A stretch of DNA of 64,000 bases from Nocardia acidivorans NBRC 108247 (GTDB lineage Bacteria > Actinomycetota > Actinomycetes > Mycobacteriales > Mycobacteriaceae), in assembly GCF_001625085.1 (NCBI RefSeq), contig NZ_BDAW01000037.1:1-64000 (forward strand), read 5' to 3'. The translations under genes were made by a program, and so were the position numbers. Positions within the stretch are counted from its first letter, which is position 1. Every line of letters starts with the position of its first letter. The notes below the pieces were generated by a model. That model was not told the DNA's origin, ran no database searches, and saw only the letters and a program-made list of their open reading frames with translations. Positions 1 through 8,189 of the stretch are shown piece by piece.

Positions 1-106
1 CGTCGGCCGGGGCGGCTCCGGCGGGCGGGATCGCGGCGGCGGTGAGCGCGGCGAGCGCCGCCATGAACATGACCGTGCGGCACGGGCTTCGGCGGGGTGT
101 CGTCAT
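1..106 (-). CDS. Secreted protein, N-terminus only (runs off the window)
   Basis: Only the first 35 codons are inside the window. They start at an ATG at 104-106 preceded on the minus strand by GAGGGAC. The peptide opens with MTTPRRSPCR, followed by a hydrophobic Ala-rich stretch (MFMAALAALTAAA) and AGAAPAD, a classic Sec signal peptide with an Ala-x-Ala cleavage site near residue 31. The mature part is missing, so the function cannot be told. It is divergent from the lipoprotein gene at 514. Confidence 0.7.
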   Translation of the reverse strand, partial: MTTPRRSPCRTVMFMAALAALTAAAIPPAGAAPAD

Positions 107-513
107 CGTTGTCGTCCCTCGTGAAATCAATGTGGTCCGGTCCGGTCTCAGTTTTGATTCTGACGCACGGTACCGGATTCCGGGCCCGATTCGTCACGAT
201 CTGCTGTGAATTCACTGTGCGCGTTGCTCGACAGTTGCCTTTGCCCGCCCGGCTCGAAGAGCGCGGGAAGCGAGTGAAGGGAATAGCTAACCGGCAGTTA
301 GCGAATCGGTTGCTGGTTTGTAGTCTCCGAGCGAAACCTTTTCGCGTAAACGATGTTTGGCGATTTCGCGATGGAAAGTCGTGGCGTCACAAGCGCAGTG
401 CTGGTTGGATGCCGGAGTAGCGCCGACCAAGCGCTGTATCAGTGAAGGCTGCATACTACGACGCGGGCAGCGCAAGCTGTCCGTCACGGATCACGAACCT
501 TCGGGGGTTGTAC
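107..513. promoter_or_regulatory. Divergent intergenic region
   Basis: About 400 bases separate the secreted-protein start and the lipoprotein start, and I find no credible gene in them. The region is noticeably less GC-rich than its neighbours and should hold both divergent promoters. A small inverted repeat, GCTAAC-N5-GTTAGC, lies at 286-302 and could be an operator. No terminator-like hairpin was seen. Confidence 0.4.
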
Positions 514-1341
514 ATGCTCGACTCGATTCCACACGAAATCTCCGTGCACCGGCGACGCCGGGCACTCGTCCCGGCCATGATCGCGGCGGCCGCCCTGTTC
601 GGCGCCCTCGTAACCGGTTGCTCCTCTTCCGATTCCACCGATTCCACCACCACGGCCGCCGCGCCCGCCACCGGTCCGCTGCCCGATGGCGGTCAGCTGG
701 TCGCCGAATGCTCGCGCACCACCCAGACCCTGCAGTCGGTGCACCTGGATCTCAAGGCCACCGGCCTGGAGAACCTGCCGGTCGACTATGTCAAGGCCGA
801 CATCACCAATCAGCCCCAGGGCAGCGGTCAGGCCGTCGGCGAGGCCAAGGTCAAGGTCAAGGAGGGCGATCCGAACTGGACCGAGACCAAGTTCCTGGTC
901 GTGGACAAGACCCTGTACGCCGGTGACGGCACCAAGTACGCCCCCGTCGGCCCCGCCGAGAAGATCTACGATCCGGGCGTAATCCTGGACAAGGACAAGG
1001 GTTTGGCGCACGTCATCGCCGAGGTGCAGAACCCGAAGGTGGAATCCCGCGAGACCATCAACGGCGTGAACACCGTCAAGGTCACCGGCACCATCGACAC
1101 CGCGGTCATCGACCCGGTCGTGCCGCGTATCGGCCAGGCCGGCGGCGTCCTGCCCATCACGCTGTGGATCGCCGATGTCGCCCCGCCGACCACCTCGGCC
1201 TCGGCACTGCCGTCCTCGGCGGCCTCGCCGGGCACCGGCCCGAACCTGGTGCGCGCCATCGTCACCAAGGATTCCGGCAATGTGAACCTGACCCTCTCGG
1301 GTTGGGGCAAGTCCGTGAACGTGGTCAAGCCCGCGGGATAA
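514..1341 (+). CDS. LprG/LppX-family lipoprotein
   Basis: A 275-aa lipoprotein. After an Arg-rich n-region (HRRRRA) comes a hydrophobic helix and the lipobox LVTGC, with the lipidated Cys at about residue 36. A Ser/Thr/Ala linker then leads into a roughly 200-aa domain of the LppX/LprA/LprF/LprG type. Members of this family have a hydrophobic pocket and carry acylated lipids such as triacylglycerides or glycolipids across the mycobacterial-type envelope. The ATG at 514 was chosen because GGGGG lies just upstream and the signal peptide then has normal length; an in-frame ATG at 442 would put an odd tail before it. In mycobacteria lprG sits with an MFS exporter; here no MFS gene follows, but a lipid/polyketide cassette does. 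Family call is good, cargo unknown. Confidence 0.85.
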   Translation: MLDSIPHEISVHRRRRALVPAMIAAAALFGALVTGCSSSDSTDSTTTAAAPATGPLPDGGQLVAECSRTTQTLQSVHLDLKATGLENLPVDYVKADITNQPQGSGQAVGEAKVKVKEGDPNWTETKFLVVDKTLYAGDGTKYAPVGPAEKIYDPGVILDKDKGLAHVIAEVQNPKVESRETINGVNTVKVTGTIDTAVIDPVVPRIGQAGGVLPITLWIADVAPPTTSASALPSSAASPGTGPNLVRAIVTKDSGNVNLTLSGWGKSVNVVKPAG

Positions 1342-1374
1342 ACCGCGGCACCAGATCGGCTATCGAGCTCTACC

Positions 1375-1427
1375 CCGGTCCGGGAAAGCGAACGGCGGCA
1401 ATGACGCCGTCCGCGGTCCCGGACCGG
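1375..1427 (+). terminator. Nested hairpins downstream of the lipoprotein gene
   Basis: An 11-bp outer inverted repeat (CCGGTCCGGGA at 1375-1385 with TCCCGGACCGG at 1417-1427) encloses a second one (ACGGCG at 1392-1397, CGCCGT at 1405-1410). It begins about 30 bases after the lipoprotein stop and has no U-tract, as is usual for actinobacterial terminators. It suggests that the desaturase cassette has its own promoter within 1428-1626. Confidence 0.5.
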
Positions 1428-1626
1428 TCGCGTCTGGGCGACTCTCGAGTAACGTCTCGACACGCTCGCAGCGCACGTCTCGCTTAAGAAGTTTTTCAGT
1501 GAAATGCAAGCCTCAGCACGGACGATACCTACACAACGCTCAAACGCTGTGTGTGCGTATGGCTTTCCGGGGGCAGCGATGAACCTGATCGGCCGAGCAG
1601 CAGCCGATCAGACATGGAGGAATGAG

Positions 1627-3090
1627 ATGACGACCGACGACCGCCCAGAAATCGAGGAGCGGGAACTCCGTCAACCTCCGCCGGACGGCCCACCTCCGAT
1701 CTCGAACGTGTGGGTTTACAACGGCAAAGCCTACGACCTGAGCGACTGGATTTCCAAGCATCCGGGCGGCGAGTTCTTCATCGGGCGAACGAAAAACCGT
1801 GACATCACCTCGATTATCGGTTCGTACCACAAGAATCCGGAGGGCATCGGCAAGCTGATCGAGCGCTACTCACTCGATCGGGTCGCGCTGCCCGAGGATA
1901 TCCACCCCAAGGCCAACGCGCCGGATTTTCTGTTCACCGAGGGGTTCGACAGCTGGCGCGACACCCCCAAGTACCGCTTCGACAACAAGGACGACCTGCT
2001 GCACCAGGTCAAGAAGCGGCTCAAGGAACCCGAATTGGCCGCCCGCATCAAGCGGATGGACCGGCTCTTCAATATCGTCGTTGCGCTGCTTGCGATTTCG
2101 TACTTCGCGGTGCAGGGGCTGCGGCTGTTCGAGCGCAGCTGGATGCCGCTGCCGATATTCGTGATCGCCATGGTGCTGCTGCGCAGTTCGCTGGCCGGTT
2201 TCGGGCACTACGCCATCCATCGCGCCCAGAAGGGCATGAACAAGATCTACACGAATGCCTTCGACTTCAATTATGTCGCACTGGCTTTCGTGACCGCGGA
2301 CGGCCATGCACTGCTGCACCATCCGCACACCCAGAGTGAAGTCGACATCAAGAAGAACGTCTTCACCATGATGACGCGCATCCCCCGGCTCTACCGGATG
2401 CCGATCCACACCATCCACAAGTTCGGGCACACGGTCACGGGTATGACCATCCGGCTGCTCGATGTCTGCCGCCTCACCCGAAAGGTCGGCATCAAGGATA
2501 TGTACGGCACCTGGGGCGGGGCGCTGCCGCACTTCATCGGCTCGTTCGGCGTGCGCTTCCTGCTGCTCGGCGAATTGATCGCCTTCATCATCATGGGCGA
2601 CTTCTGGGCCTGGGCATTGCAATTCGTGATCTCCCTGTGGATCAGCACCTTCCTGGTGGTGGCCAGCCACGACTTCGAGGAGGAGGTCGAGGAGATCGAG
2701 GTCGATACCGAGGACTGGGGTATCAACCAGATCGAACAGGCTTATGACCTGAAGGTGATCGGCAACCGCTACGTGGACTGCTTCCTGTCGGCCGGGCTCA
2801 GCTCGCACCGCGTGCACCACGTATTGCCTTATCAGCGCAGCGGTTTCGCCAATATCGCCACCGAAGACGTCTTGCGGGAGGAGGCAGCCAAATTCGGGGT
2901 CGAATGGCTGCCCGCGAAGAGTTTCTTCACCGATCGTTTCCCGAAGCAGATCCGGACCTATCTGCTCTCGGCCTCGGACGATGCGAAGGAACAGAACTGG
3001 GGGTTCTTCCGCGAGCATTTCGCGCCGTCGGCCCTGAAGACCTGTGCGGTCTACACCGTCCAGGGATTCACCGGAATCGGCACGGTCTGA
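1627..3090 (+). CDS. Cytochrome b5-fused fatty acid desaturase
   Basis: A 487-aa membrane enzyme. Residues about 25-85 form a cytochrome b5 domain: the heme signature HPGG is at 45-48 and the second axial His is probably H68 (SYHKN). The rest is a membrane di-iron desaturase with His boxes HYAIH (194-198), HALLHHPH (227-234) and HRVHH (394-398), and hydrophobic segments around 148-190 and 305-348. The last box starts with His, not the Gln typical of eukaryotic front-end desaturases. The fused b5 should deliver electrons directly to the di-iron centre to introduce a double bond (or a hydroxyl) into an acyl chain. Start at 1627 follows GGAGG at 1616-1620; an in-frame ATG at 1579 is possible. 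First gene of a probable operon with a type III PKS (56-bp gap) and an ABC exporter (36-bp gap). Confidence 0.88.
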   Translation: MTTDDRPEIEERELRQPPPDGPPPISNVWVYNGKAYDLSDWISKHPGGEFFIGRTKNRDITSIIGSYHKNPEGIGKLIERYSLDRVALPEDIHPKANAPDFLFTEGFDSWRDTPKYRFDNKDDLLHQVKKRLKEPELAARIKRMDRLFNIVVALLAISYFAVQGLRLFERSWMPLPIFVIAMVLLRSSLAGFGHYAIHRAQKGMNKIYTNAFDFNYVALAFVTADGHALLHHPHTQSEVDIKKNVFTMMTRIPRLYRMPIHTIHKFGHTVTGMTIRLLDVCRLTRKVGIKDMYGTWGGALPHFIGSFGVRFLLLGELIAFIIMGDFWAWALQFVISLWISTFLVVASHDFEEEVEEIEVDTEDWGINQIEQAYDLKVIGNRYVDCFLSAGLSSHRVHHVLPYQRSGFANIATEDVLREEAAKFGVEWLPAKSFFTDRFPKQIRTYLLSASDDAKEQNWGFFREHFAPSALKTCAVYTVQGFTGIGTV

Positions 3091-3146
3091 ACCGATTTCG
3101 TGGACCGGCGCGCACACATTTTCACCGAAAGAAGGGGAGTAATTTC

Positions 3147-4349
3147 GTGACTATCACATTCAACGAGGGGGGCGCCGCGCCTGTAGAGACCACTCCGTTC
3201 ACGGGGGGTCAGCGCGGGTACGGCATGGTCGGGACGGCACTGCCGCCGGCCCCGCCGACCACCGTCGGGGTGATCGAGGCCATTGCGACGGGATCGCCGT
3301 TGCCGGTCATCGATCAGGCCGAGGCGGCGCTGCGGGTCGCCGAACGCTTCAGCGATCCCGCACAGCAGGTCCGCATTCCGCGGATCTATCAGAAAACCCG
3401 GATCGACACCCGCCGCCTGGCCATCGATCCGCTGGACGCGGAGTTCCTGCCGTTCAGCTCCCAGCCCGCGACCATTCGCGAGCGGATGAATCTGTTCTAC
3501 GAGCACGCCGCACCGCTGGCCATCGATGTGGCCCGGCGCGCGGTCGCCGGACTCGACGATCCGGCCGCGCAGATCGGGCAGCTGATCTTCGTGACCAGCA
3601 CCGGATTCATCGCGCCCGGTGTGGATGTGGCCGTGGTCAAGGCACTCGGCCTATCCCCCGCGGTGAGCCGCGTGGTGGTCAATTTCATGGGTTGCGCCGC
3701 CGCCATGAACGGTATGCGGACCGCCGTGGATTACGTCCGGGCCCATCCGGACAAGAAGGCCATGCTCATCTGCATCGAAATCAGCTCGGTGAACGCGGTT
3801 TTCGACGACGATATCAATGATGTCATCACGCACAGCCTCTTCGGCGACGGCTGCGGAGCCGTCGTGATCGGCGCGGGCCAGCCGCATCAGCAGCTCGCCC
3901 CCGGCAAGATCGTCATCCGGGACAGCTTCAGCTACCTGTTCGACGGGGCCGAGGACGGCATCGTGCTGGGCGTCAACGATAACGGCATCACCTGCGAGCT
4001 GTCCGAGAACCTGCCGCAGTACATTCTGCGCGGGGTCGATCCGGTGGTCTCGGAGGTATTGCGGCGCAACGGACTCGACAAGTCCGATATCGACCTGTGG
4101 GCCATCCACCCGGGTGGACCCAAGATCATCGAGCAGTCCGCCGCCTCGCTCGGCATCCCGGTCGAACAGGCCGCGGTGAGCTGGGACGTGCTGGCGCGCT
4201 ACGGCAATATGCTGAGCGTCTCGCTGATCTTCGTGCTGGAAGAGATGGCGCGCCAGGCGGATTCGCCCAAGCCCCTCTCCACCGGCGTCGCGTTCTCCTT
4301 CGCGCCGGGAGTGACGCTCGAAGGCGTCATCTTCGACATCGTCCGCTGA
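3147..4349 (+). CDS. Type III polyketide synthase (chalcone/alkylpyrone synthase-like)
   Basis: A 400-aa homodimeric ketosynthase that extends a CoA-bound starter with malonyl-CoA units without a carrier protein. The catalytic triad is visible: Cys183 in NFMGCAAAMNG, His321 in AIHPGGPKI and Asn354 in RYGNMLS. FGDGCGA and GVTLEG at the C-terminus are also typical. The GTG at 3147 follows GAAGGGGAG and gives the normal family length; the open frame extends upstream into the desaturase gene but that part is not conserved. The nearest families are actinobacterial PKS10/PKS11/PKS18-type alkylpyrone or alkylresorcinol synthases that accept long acyl-CoA starters. That fits the preceding desaturase, but the starter is inferred. 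Confidence 0.9.
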   Translation: MTITFNEGGAAPVETTPFTGGQRGYGMVGTALPPAPPTTVGVIEAIATGSPLPVIDQAEAALRVAERFSDPAQQVRIPRIYQKTRIDTRRLAIDPLDAEFLPFSSQPATIRERMNLFYEHAAPLAIDVARRAVAGLDDPAAQIGQLIFVTSTGFIAPGVDVAVVKALGLSPAVSRVVVNFMGCAAAMNGMRTAVDYVRAHPDKKAMLICIEISSVNAVFDDDINDVITHSLFGDGCGAVVIGAGQPHQQLAPGKIVIRDSFSYLFDGAEDGIVLGVNDNGITCELSENLPQYILRGVDPVVSEVLRRNGLDKSDIDLWAIHPGGPKIIEQSAASLGIPVEQAAVSWDVLARYGNMLSVSLIFVLEEMARQADSPKPLSTGVAFSFAPGVTLEGVIFDIVR

Positions 4350-4385
4350 ACGTATTCGCGCACAGCATCTTTCAGAGAGCAAGTC

Positions 4386-6371
4386 ATGCAACTCATCAGA
4401 TTCCTCATCTCCATCTCGTGGATGCGGATCGTGGCCGTCATCGCCGCCGGTCTGATCTGCGGCGCGGCCAACACGTACCTGGTGACCCTGATCCGCGGTG
4501 TCGTATCGCCCGAACCGAATCCGCGGGTCACCATCGCGAGCTTCGCGCTCACCGGACTGGTGATCCTGGTGAGCGGCGTGCTCTCGCAGGTGCTGCTGGT
4601 GCGACTGGCCCAGGACGCCATCTACCGGCTTCGGGCGGAGCTGAGTTCGGGCATCGTCTCGGCTCCGCTGGAGCACCTCGAACGCCTCGGCATGCACCGG
4701 CTGATGGCCACCCTCACCGAGGATGTGCGCTCGCTGTCGCAGGCGGTCACCGCGATTCCGAGCATTGCCGTCGATGTGGCGACCATCATCGGCTGCTTCG
4801 TCTTCCTGGTGGTGCTCTCGGGGCCGATCTTCGCGATCACGTTGGTGGGCACCATAATCGGCATCTCCTCGGTGGAGCTGTTCCTCAAGCGAGTGCGGGT
4901 GCTCTACCGCGAGGCGCGGGAGAACGACGACGCGCTGCTGCGGTCGTTCCAGGCGGTGACGCTCGGCATCAAGGAACTCAAACTTCATCGCGGGCGGCGG
5001 CGCGATTTCATGGAGCGGCATCTGCTCGGATCCGCTCGGGCACTGCGGGATCAGAATGTGGAGGCCGGATCACGGTTCTCCATCGGCCAGGGACTCGGCC
5101 AGGCGCTCCAGCTGGCCACCATGGCGCTGATCCTGTTCGCCGTCGCGAAATCCCTTGGCGTGAAACAGGATGTGATGGTCGGCTACGTCCTGGTCACCAC
5201 GTTCCTGGCCATGCCCATGCAGAACTTCATGCATCGCATTCCGGACCTGCTCCGGGGTGATGTGGCACTGGCCAAGATCCGCGGCATGAACCTGTCCATG
5301 GAGACCATGCACAACGAGGATCTGCTGCCCTACACCGATCGGGCCCCGGCCACCGAGGCGCGGCTGGAACTGGTGGGAGTCGGATACCACTACCGGTTCG
5401 AAGCGCCGTCACCGCTGGACGAGGGGCCCGGCGCACCGCCGCCGGGGACCGGACAGCATCCGGGTGGGCGGGCGGCGCGGCCGGGCGCACGGCCCGATCG
5501 GGCGGGCGCGCCGCCCGCTGGACCGCATCCCGAGGACGCGAAACCCGAAGGGGCGCCGCCACATCCGGGACATCCCGGTGGCGCGCCGGGCAGCCATCCC
5601 GGTGGTGTGGGCGCGCATCGGCCCGGCGGTCCGCCGCGGCGCGGTGGGCATCCCACCGGACCGGATGTGAACGGGCACCGCTGGGTCGATCACGGTGGAC
5701 GCGATGCCCGGCCGGTGCCGATGACCGCGATGCCGGAGGCGGGTGAGGGCGACGGATTCCGTTTGGGGCCCATCGATCTCACCTTCGAACCCGGTCAGAT
5801 CACCTTCATCGTGGGCGGTAACGGCAGTGGGAAGTCCACGCTCGCCAAGCTCATCACCGGGCTGTACGTGCCGCGCACCGGCACGGTGAAGCTGAACGAC
5901 GAACTGATCGACCACGAGAACATCGAGTGGTTCCGGCAGAACGCCTCGGCCATCTTCACCGACTTCCATCTCTTCGAGGATTACCTGGGCTTCGATCGCC
6001 CCGGCATCGACGAGGAGGTGCGGCACTATCTCCAAGAGCTGCAGATCGCGCACAAGGTGACCGTGCAGGACGGCAAACTGTCGACCATCGATCTGTCGCA
6101 GGGGCAGCGCAAGCGGTTGGCGCTGTTGACCGCATTGCTGGAAGATCGCTCGATCTATCTCTTCGACGAGTGGGCCGCCGATCAGGAACCCAAATTCCGC
6201 GATGTGTTCTACACCGAGATCCTGGCCGAGTTGAAGGCGCGCAACAAGACGGTCATCGTCATCACGCACGACGATCGCTACTTCCACCTCGCCGACCAAC
6301 TGGTCAAACTCGACTTCGGCAAGCTCACCGAGGCGAGCGCCACGGCCGCACTGGCCCCCGGCGCGGAGTAA
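4386..6371 (+). CDS. Cyclic-peptide-type ABC exporter (fused TMD-NBD) with His/Pro/Gly-rich insertion
   Basis: A 661-aa half-transporter. Residues 1-310 hold about six membrane helices. The nucleotide-binding domain starts at about 326 and carries Walker A GGNGSGKST (477-485), a degenerate signature LSQGQRKRL and Walker B YLFDEW. The layout and the EWAADQEP sequence after Walker B match the SyrD/PvdE 'cyclic peptide export' family, which normally serves non-ribosomal peptides and siderophores. Unusually, about 115 residues (roughly 341-456) rich in Pro, Gly and His, with repeated HPGG, are inserted between the first NBD strand (GVGYHYRFE) and FRLGPIDLTF. It ends the desaturase-PKS cassette and is the likely exporter of its product. 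No peptide synthetase lies nearby, so the substrate is probably the polyketide or lipid. Confidence 0.85.
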   Translation: MQLIRFLISISWMRIVAVIAAGLICGAANTYLVTLIRGVVSPEPNPRVTIASFALTGLVILVSGVLSQVLLVRLAQDAIYRLRAELSSGIVSAPLEHLERLGMHRLMATLTEDVRSLSQAVTAIPSIAVDVATIIGCFVFLVVLSGPIFAITLVGTIIGISSVELFLKRVRVLYREARENDDALLRSFQAVTLGIKELKLHRGRRRDFMERHLLGSARALRDQNVEAGSRFSIGQGLGQALQLATMALILFAVAKSLGVKQDVMVGYVLVTTFLAMPMQNFMHRIPDLLRGDVALAKIRGMNLSMETMHNEDLLPYTDRAPATEARLELVGVGYHYRFEAPSPLDEGPGAPPPGTGQHPGGRAARPGARPDRAGAPPAGPHPEDAKPEGAPPHPGHPGGAPGSHPGGVGAHRPGGPPRRGGHPTGPDVNGHRWVDHGGRDARPVPMTAMPEAGEGDGFRLGPIDLTFEPGQITFIVGGNGSGKSTLAKLITGLYVPRTGTVKLNDELIDHENIEWFRQNASAIFTDFHLFEDYLGFDRPGIDEEVRHYLQELQIAHKVTVQDGKLSTIDLSQGQRKRLALLTALLEDRSIYLFDEWAADQEPKFRDVFYTEILAELKARNKTVIVITHDDRYFHLADQLVKLDFGKLTEASATAALAPGAE

Positions 6372-6399
6372 CACCGGCCCCGCCGCTGTTGCGCACCGC

Positions 6400-6565
6400 A
6401 TGGTCAGCGAATCATCGGCAGTGCGACAGCAGCGGGAACAGCTCCGCGACTTCCCGCGAACCCGCCGGGCGCGCCTGACGCCCGGCGACGTCGGTCTCCC
6501 ACCGGCGGGCACCCGACGCACCCCCGGGCTGCGCCGGGAGGAGGTCGCACTGCTCGCCGGGGTGA
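6400..6565 (+). pseudogene. 5' remnant of an XRE (MmyB-like) regulator
   Basis: Codons from 6400 encode the start of a typical actinobacterial XRE/MmyB-type regulator: RTRRARLTPGDVGLPP, then TPGLRREEVALLAGV, the first half of the helix-turn-helix. Immediately afterwards the reading frame becomes unrelated (CLLTAT) and stops at 6588. The MmyB ligand-binding domain, about 200 residues, is absent. The break near 6565 looks like a deletion or insertion junction. No product is expected. Confidence 0.7.
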
Positions 6566-6662
6566 CATGTCTGTTAACCGCTACATGACCCCAGACCAGC
6601 GGCTTACGGAAACTTGCTCTGACCTGACTGTACGGCCCGGCTCCGCAGTGGCCGGTCGCGTC

Positions 6663-7244
6663 TCACCCCAGGTCGCGAATCAGAACGTCAAGGCGTGGGG
6701 CATCGGGCCATCGTGGGCGCAACGTGCCCACTCGACGCCAGCCCCATTTGAGGCATTTGGCGTATGCGCGCGAATTGTCCGGTTCGACAAGCAGTGTCGC
6801 TCGTTCCTCGGGTCGGCGATTGAGTAGATCATCAAGGAGGGCGCGTGCGATTCCGTGGCCTTGGTGCTCGGCGCACACCATGAGTTCGCTGAGTGCGAAT
6901 GTGCGCCTACCGGTTTCGGCGATGAACTCGTCACGGTCGGCGTCTGGATCGTCGAGTTCGAGATTGCCCCACCATGCAGCGTTGGGGCGAAGCGGCCAGC
7001 CCCAAGTCTGGCCGACTGGTTCGCCATCAATTCGCGCGATGACCAACTCGAGTCGCGACATCTGGGCCGGGTTGGTGTACGCATCGGATCGGGCCATGAA
7101 TGACTCGGGGTCGTCGAACGTGTCGCCGGATGCGATGGCCTCGACGTATTACCGCCGGTAGATGACTTCGACGACGGCGCGCACCTCGCGCGCCTGTGCC
7201 TTGTCGTGGTGCTCGAATTCCAGGCCGACGGGCAGAGTAGTCAT
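6663..7244 (-). pseudogene. GNAT acetyltransferase with in-frame stop codon
   Basis: Read from an ATG at 7242-7244, this frame encodes a 193-residue GNAT-type N-acetyltransferase. It has acceptor-side residues (VARIDGEPVGQTWG-like strand), then the acetyl-CoA loop ALSELMVCAEHQGHGIARALLDDLL, and ends DVLIRDLG. Codon 32 is TAA (7149-7151), between VIYRR and YVEAIASGD, although both sides read as one coherent protein. The ATG overlaps the stop of the upstream gene (ATGA at 7241-7244), showing that this was the native, coupled start. Translation could restart at the ATG at 7095-7097 (144 aa, still containing the CoA loop), so residual function is possible. A point mutation or sequencing error would equally explain the stop. 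Confidence 0.72.
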
Positions 7245-7810
7245 GCTGTGGTTGCTTTCGTCAGGAGGGCGTCGAACATGTCGGAAAACTCGCCGCCGGC
7301 GGGGTTCTCATCGACGGATGCACGGATGGGCTCCAGGTTACGCAGCGTGCGAATCGACGTCAGACCGTTCAGCGTGTCGAGGACTGGCACCGCCTCGGCG
7401 ACGGCCCCGCGAAGATCACCGGCGCGCGCCCGGATGACCGCTCGCCAGGCGGCAATGTTGTTCGCATTTCGCGGAAAGCGCTCGATGTCTGCGACCGAGT
7501 CGAACAGCGCTATCGCACGGTCGTAGTCCTCGAATTCGGCACGGCCTCGCGCCTCGTGCGCGGCGATCTCGGCCGGGGTGACGGCCCACAGCCAGCGCGG
7601 ACACTCGTCGAGAGGCTCGAGATCGGATGCCTGATCCATCTCTCGCCATGCGGTGGCAATGGCGCGCTCGAATGCTGAACGCTCACACGGGAGTCCGTAC
7701 GCCTGCGCCTCGCGTACTGCAATGAGAGCATGAATTCGACCCGGCGGCGTGCCACGCATGAGGTCCCGAGCGCGGGTCGCAAGTTTCAGGGCGACCTGTG
7801 GGCGGGCCAT
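7241..7810 (-). pseudogene. TPR-like protein, probable C-terminal fragment of a regulator
   Basis: A 189-residue helical open frame with TPR-like repeats (for example ARGRAEFEDYDRAIALFDSVADIE and RARAGDLRGAVAEAVPVLDTL). Sequences of this kind form the C-terminal part of actinobacterial XRE regulators with a TPR ligand domain. The frame continues upstream of the ATG at 7810 with plausible residues (QLLGLARRG), and fragments resembling earlier parts of the family (PTNVHVLTRANVE) appear in another frame at about 7880-8010. No intact helix-turn-helix follows. I infer a frameshifted, 5'-decayed gene. It is coupled (ATGA) to the acetyltransferase downstream. Confidence 0.55.
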
Positions 7811-8189
7811 GCCGCGCCGTGCGAGCCCGAGCAGTTGGCCGCCGCCACCCCCGCAGCCATGCTGTAGCCGCCTCCGCCTGGACGTGCATGTACCGGCGCA
7901 GGGGTCCTCTCGACGTTTGCCCGCGTGAGTACATGCACGTTGGTGGGAGAACCCACTTCGTCATCGGCATGGGTTTGGCCGGGATCCAGCCGGTCGGCTG
8001 ATCCGCCGTGGGTGTGGATCCCGGCCAAAAGCGCGCCGGGATGACGGGGGAAGCACGCCGCGCGACGGGATGACCAGGCAAAGCACGCCACGCGGCGGGT
8101 CTGCGAGGGGAGGTGCGTCTCGCCGGGGTGAGGAGTGGCGGCATGCCGCTCGTCGGTTTACGGGTGTGGCGTGCTTTCCGATGCGGTGG
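7811..8189. other. Gene-poor spacer with decayed coding fragments and repeats
   Basis: No intact gene. The minus strand holds frameshifted pieces of the TPR-like gene. The + strand holds the hairpin repeat (7974-8050) and two short direct repeats of the form GGGATGAC-N6/7-AAGCACGCC (from 8039 and 8068). It separates the decayed block from the 3' end of uvrA. Confidence 0.5.
7974..8050 (+). repeat. Intergenic hairpin repeat, copy 1
   Basis: A perfect 15-bp inverted repeat (TTTGGCCGGGATCCA at 7974-7988, complement at 8015-8029) is followed by a tail GCGCGCCGGGATGACGGGGG. The second half (8011-8050) is nearly identical to 47782-47821, where the same architecture recurs downstream of polA. It lies just beyond the 3' end of uvrA and may act as a terminator for it. 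Confidence 0.75.
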
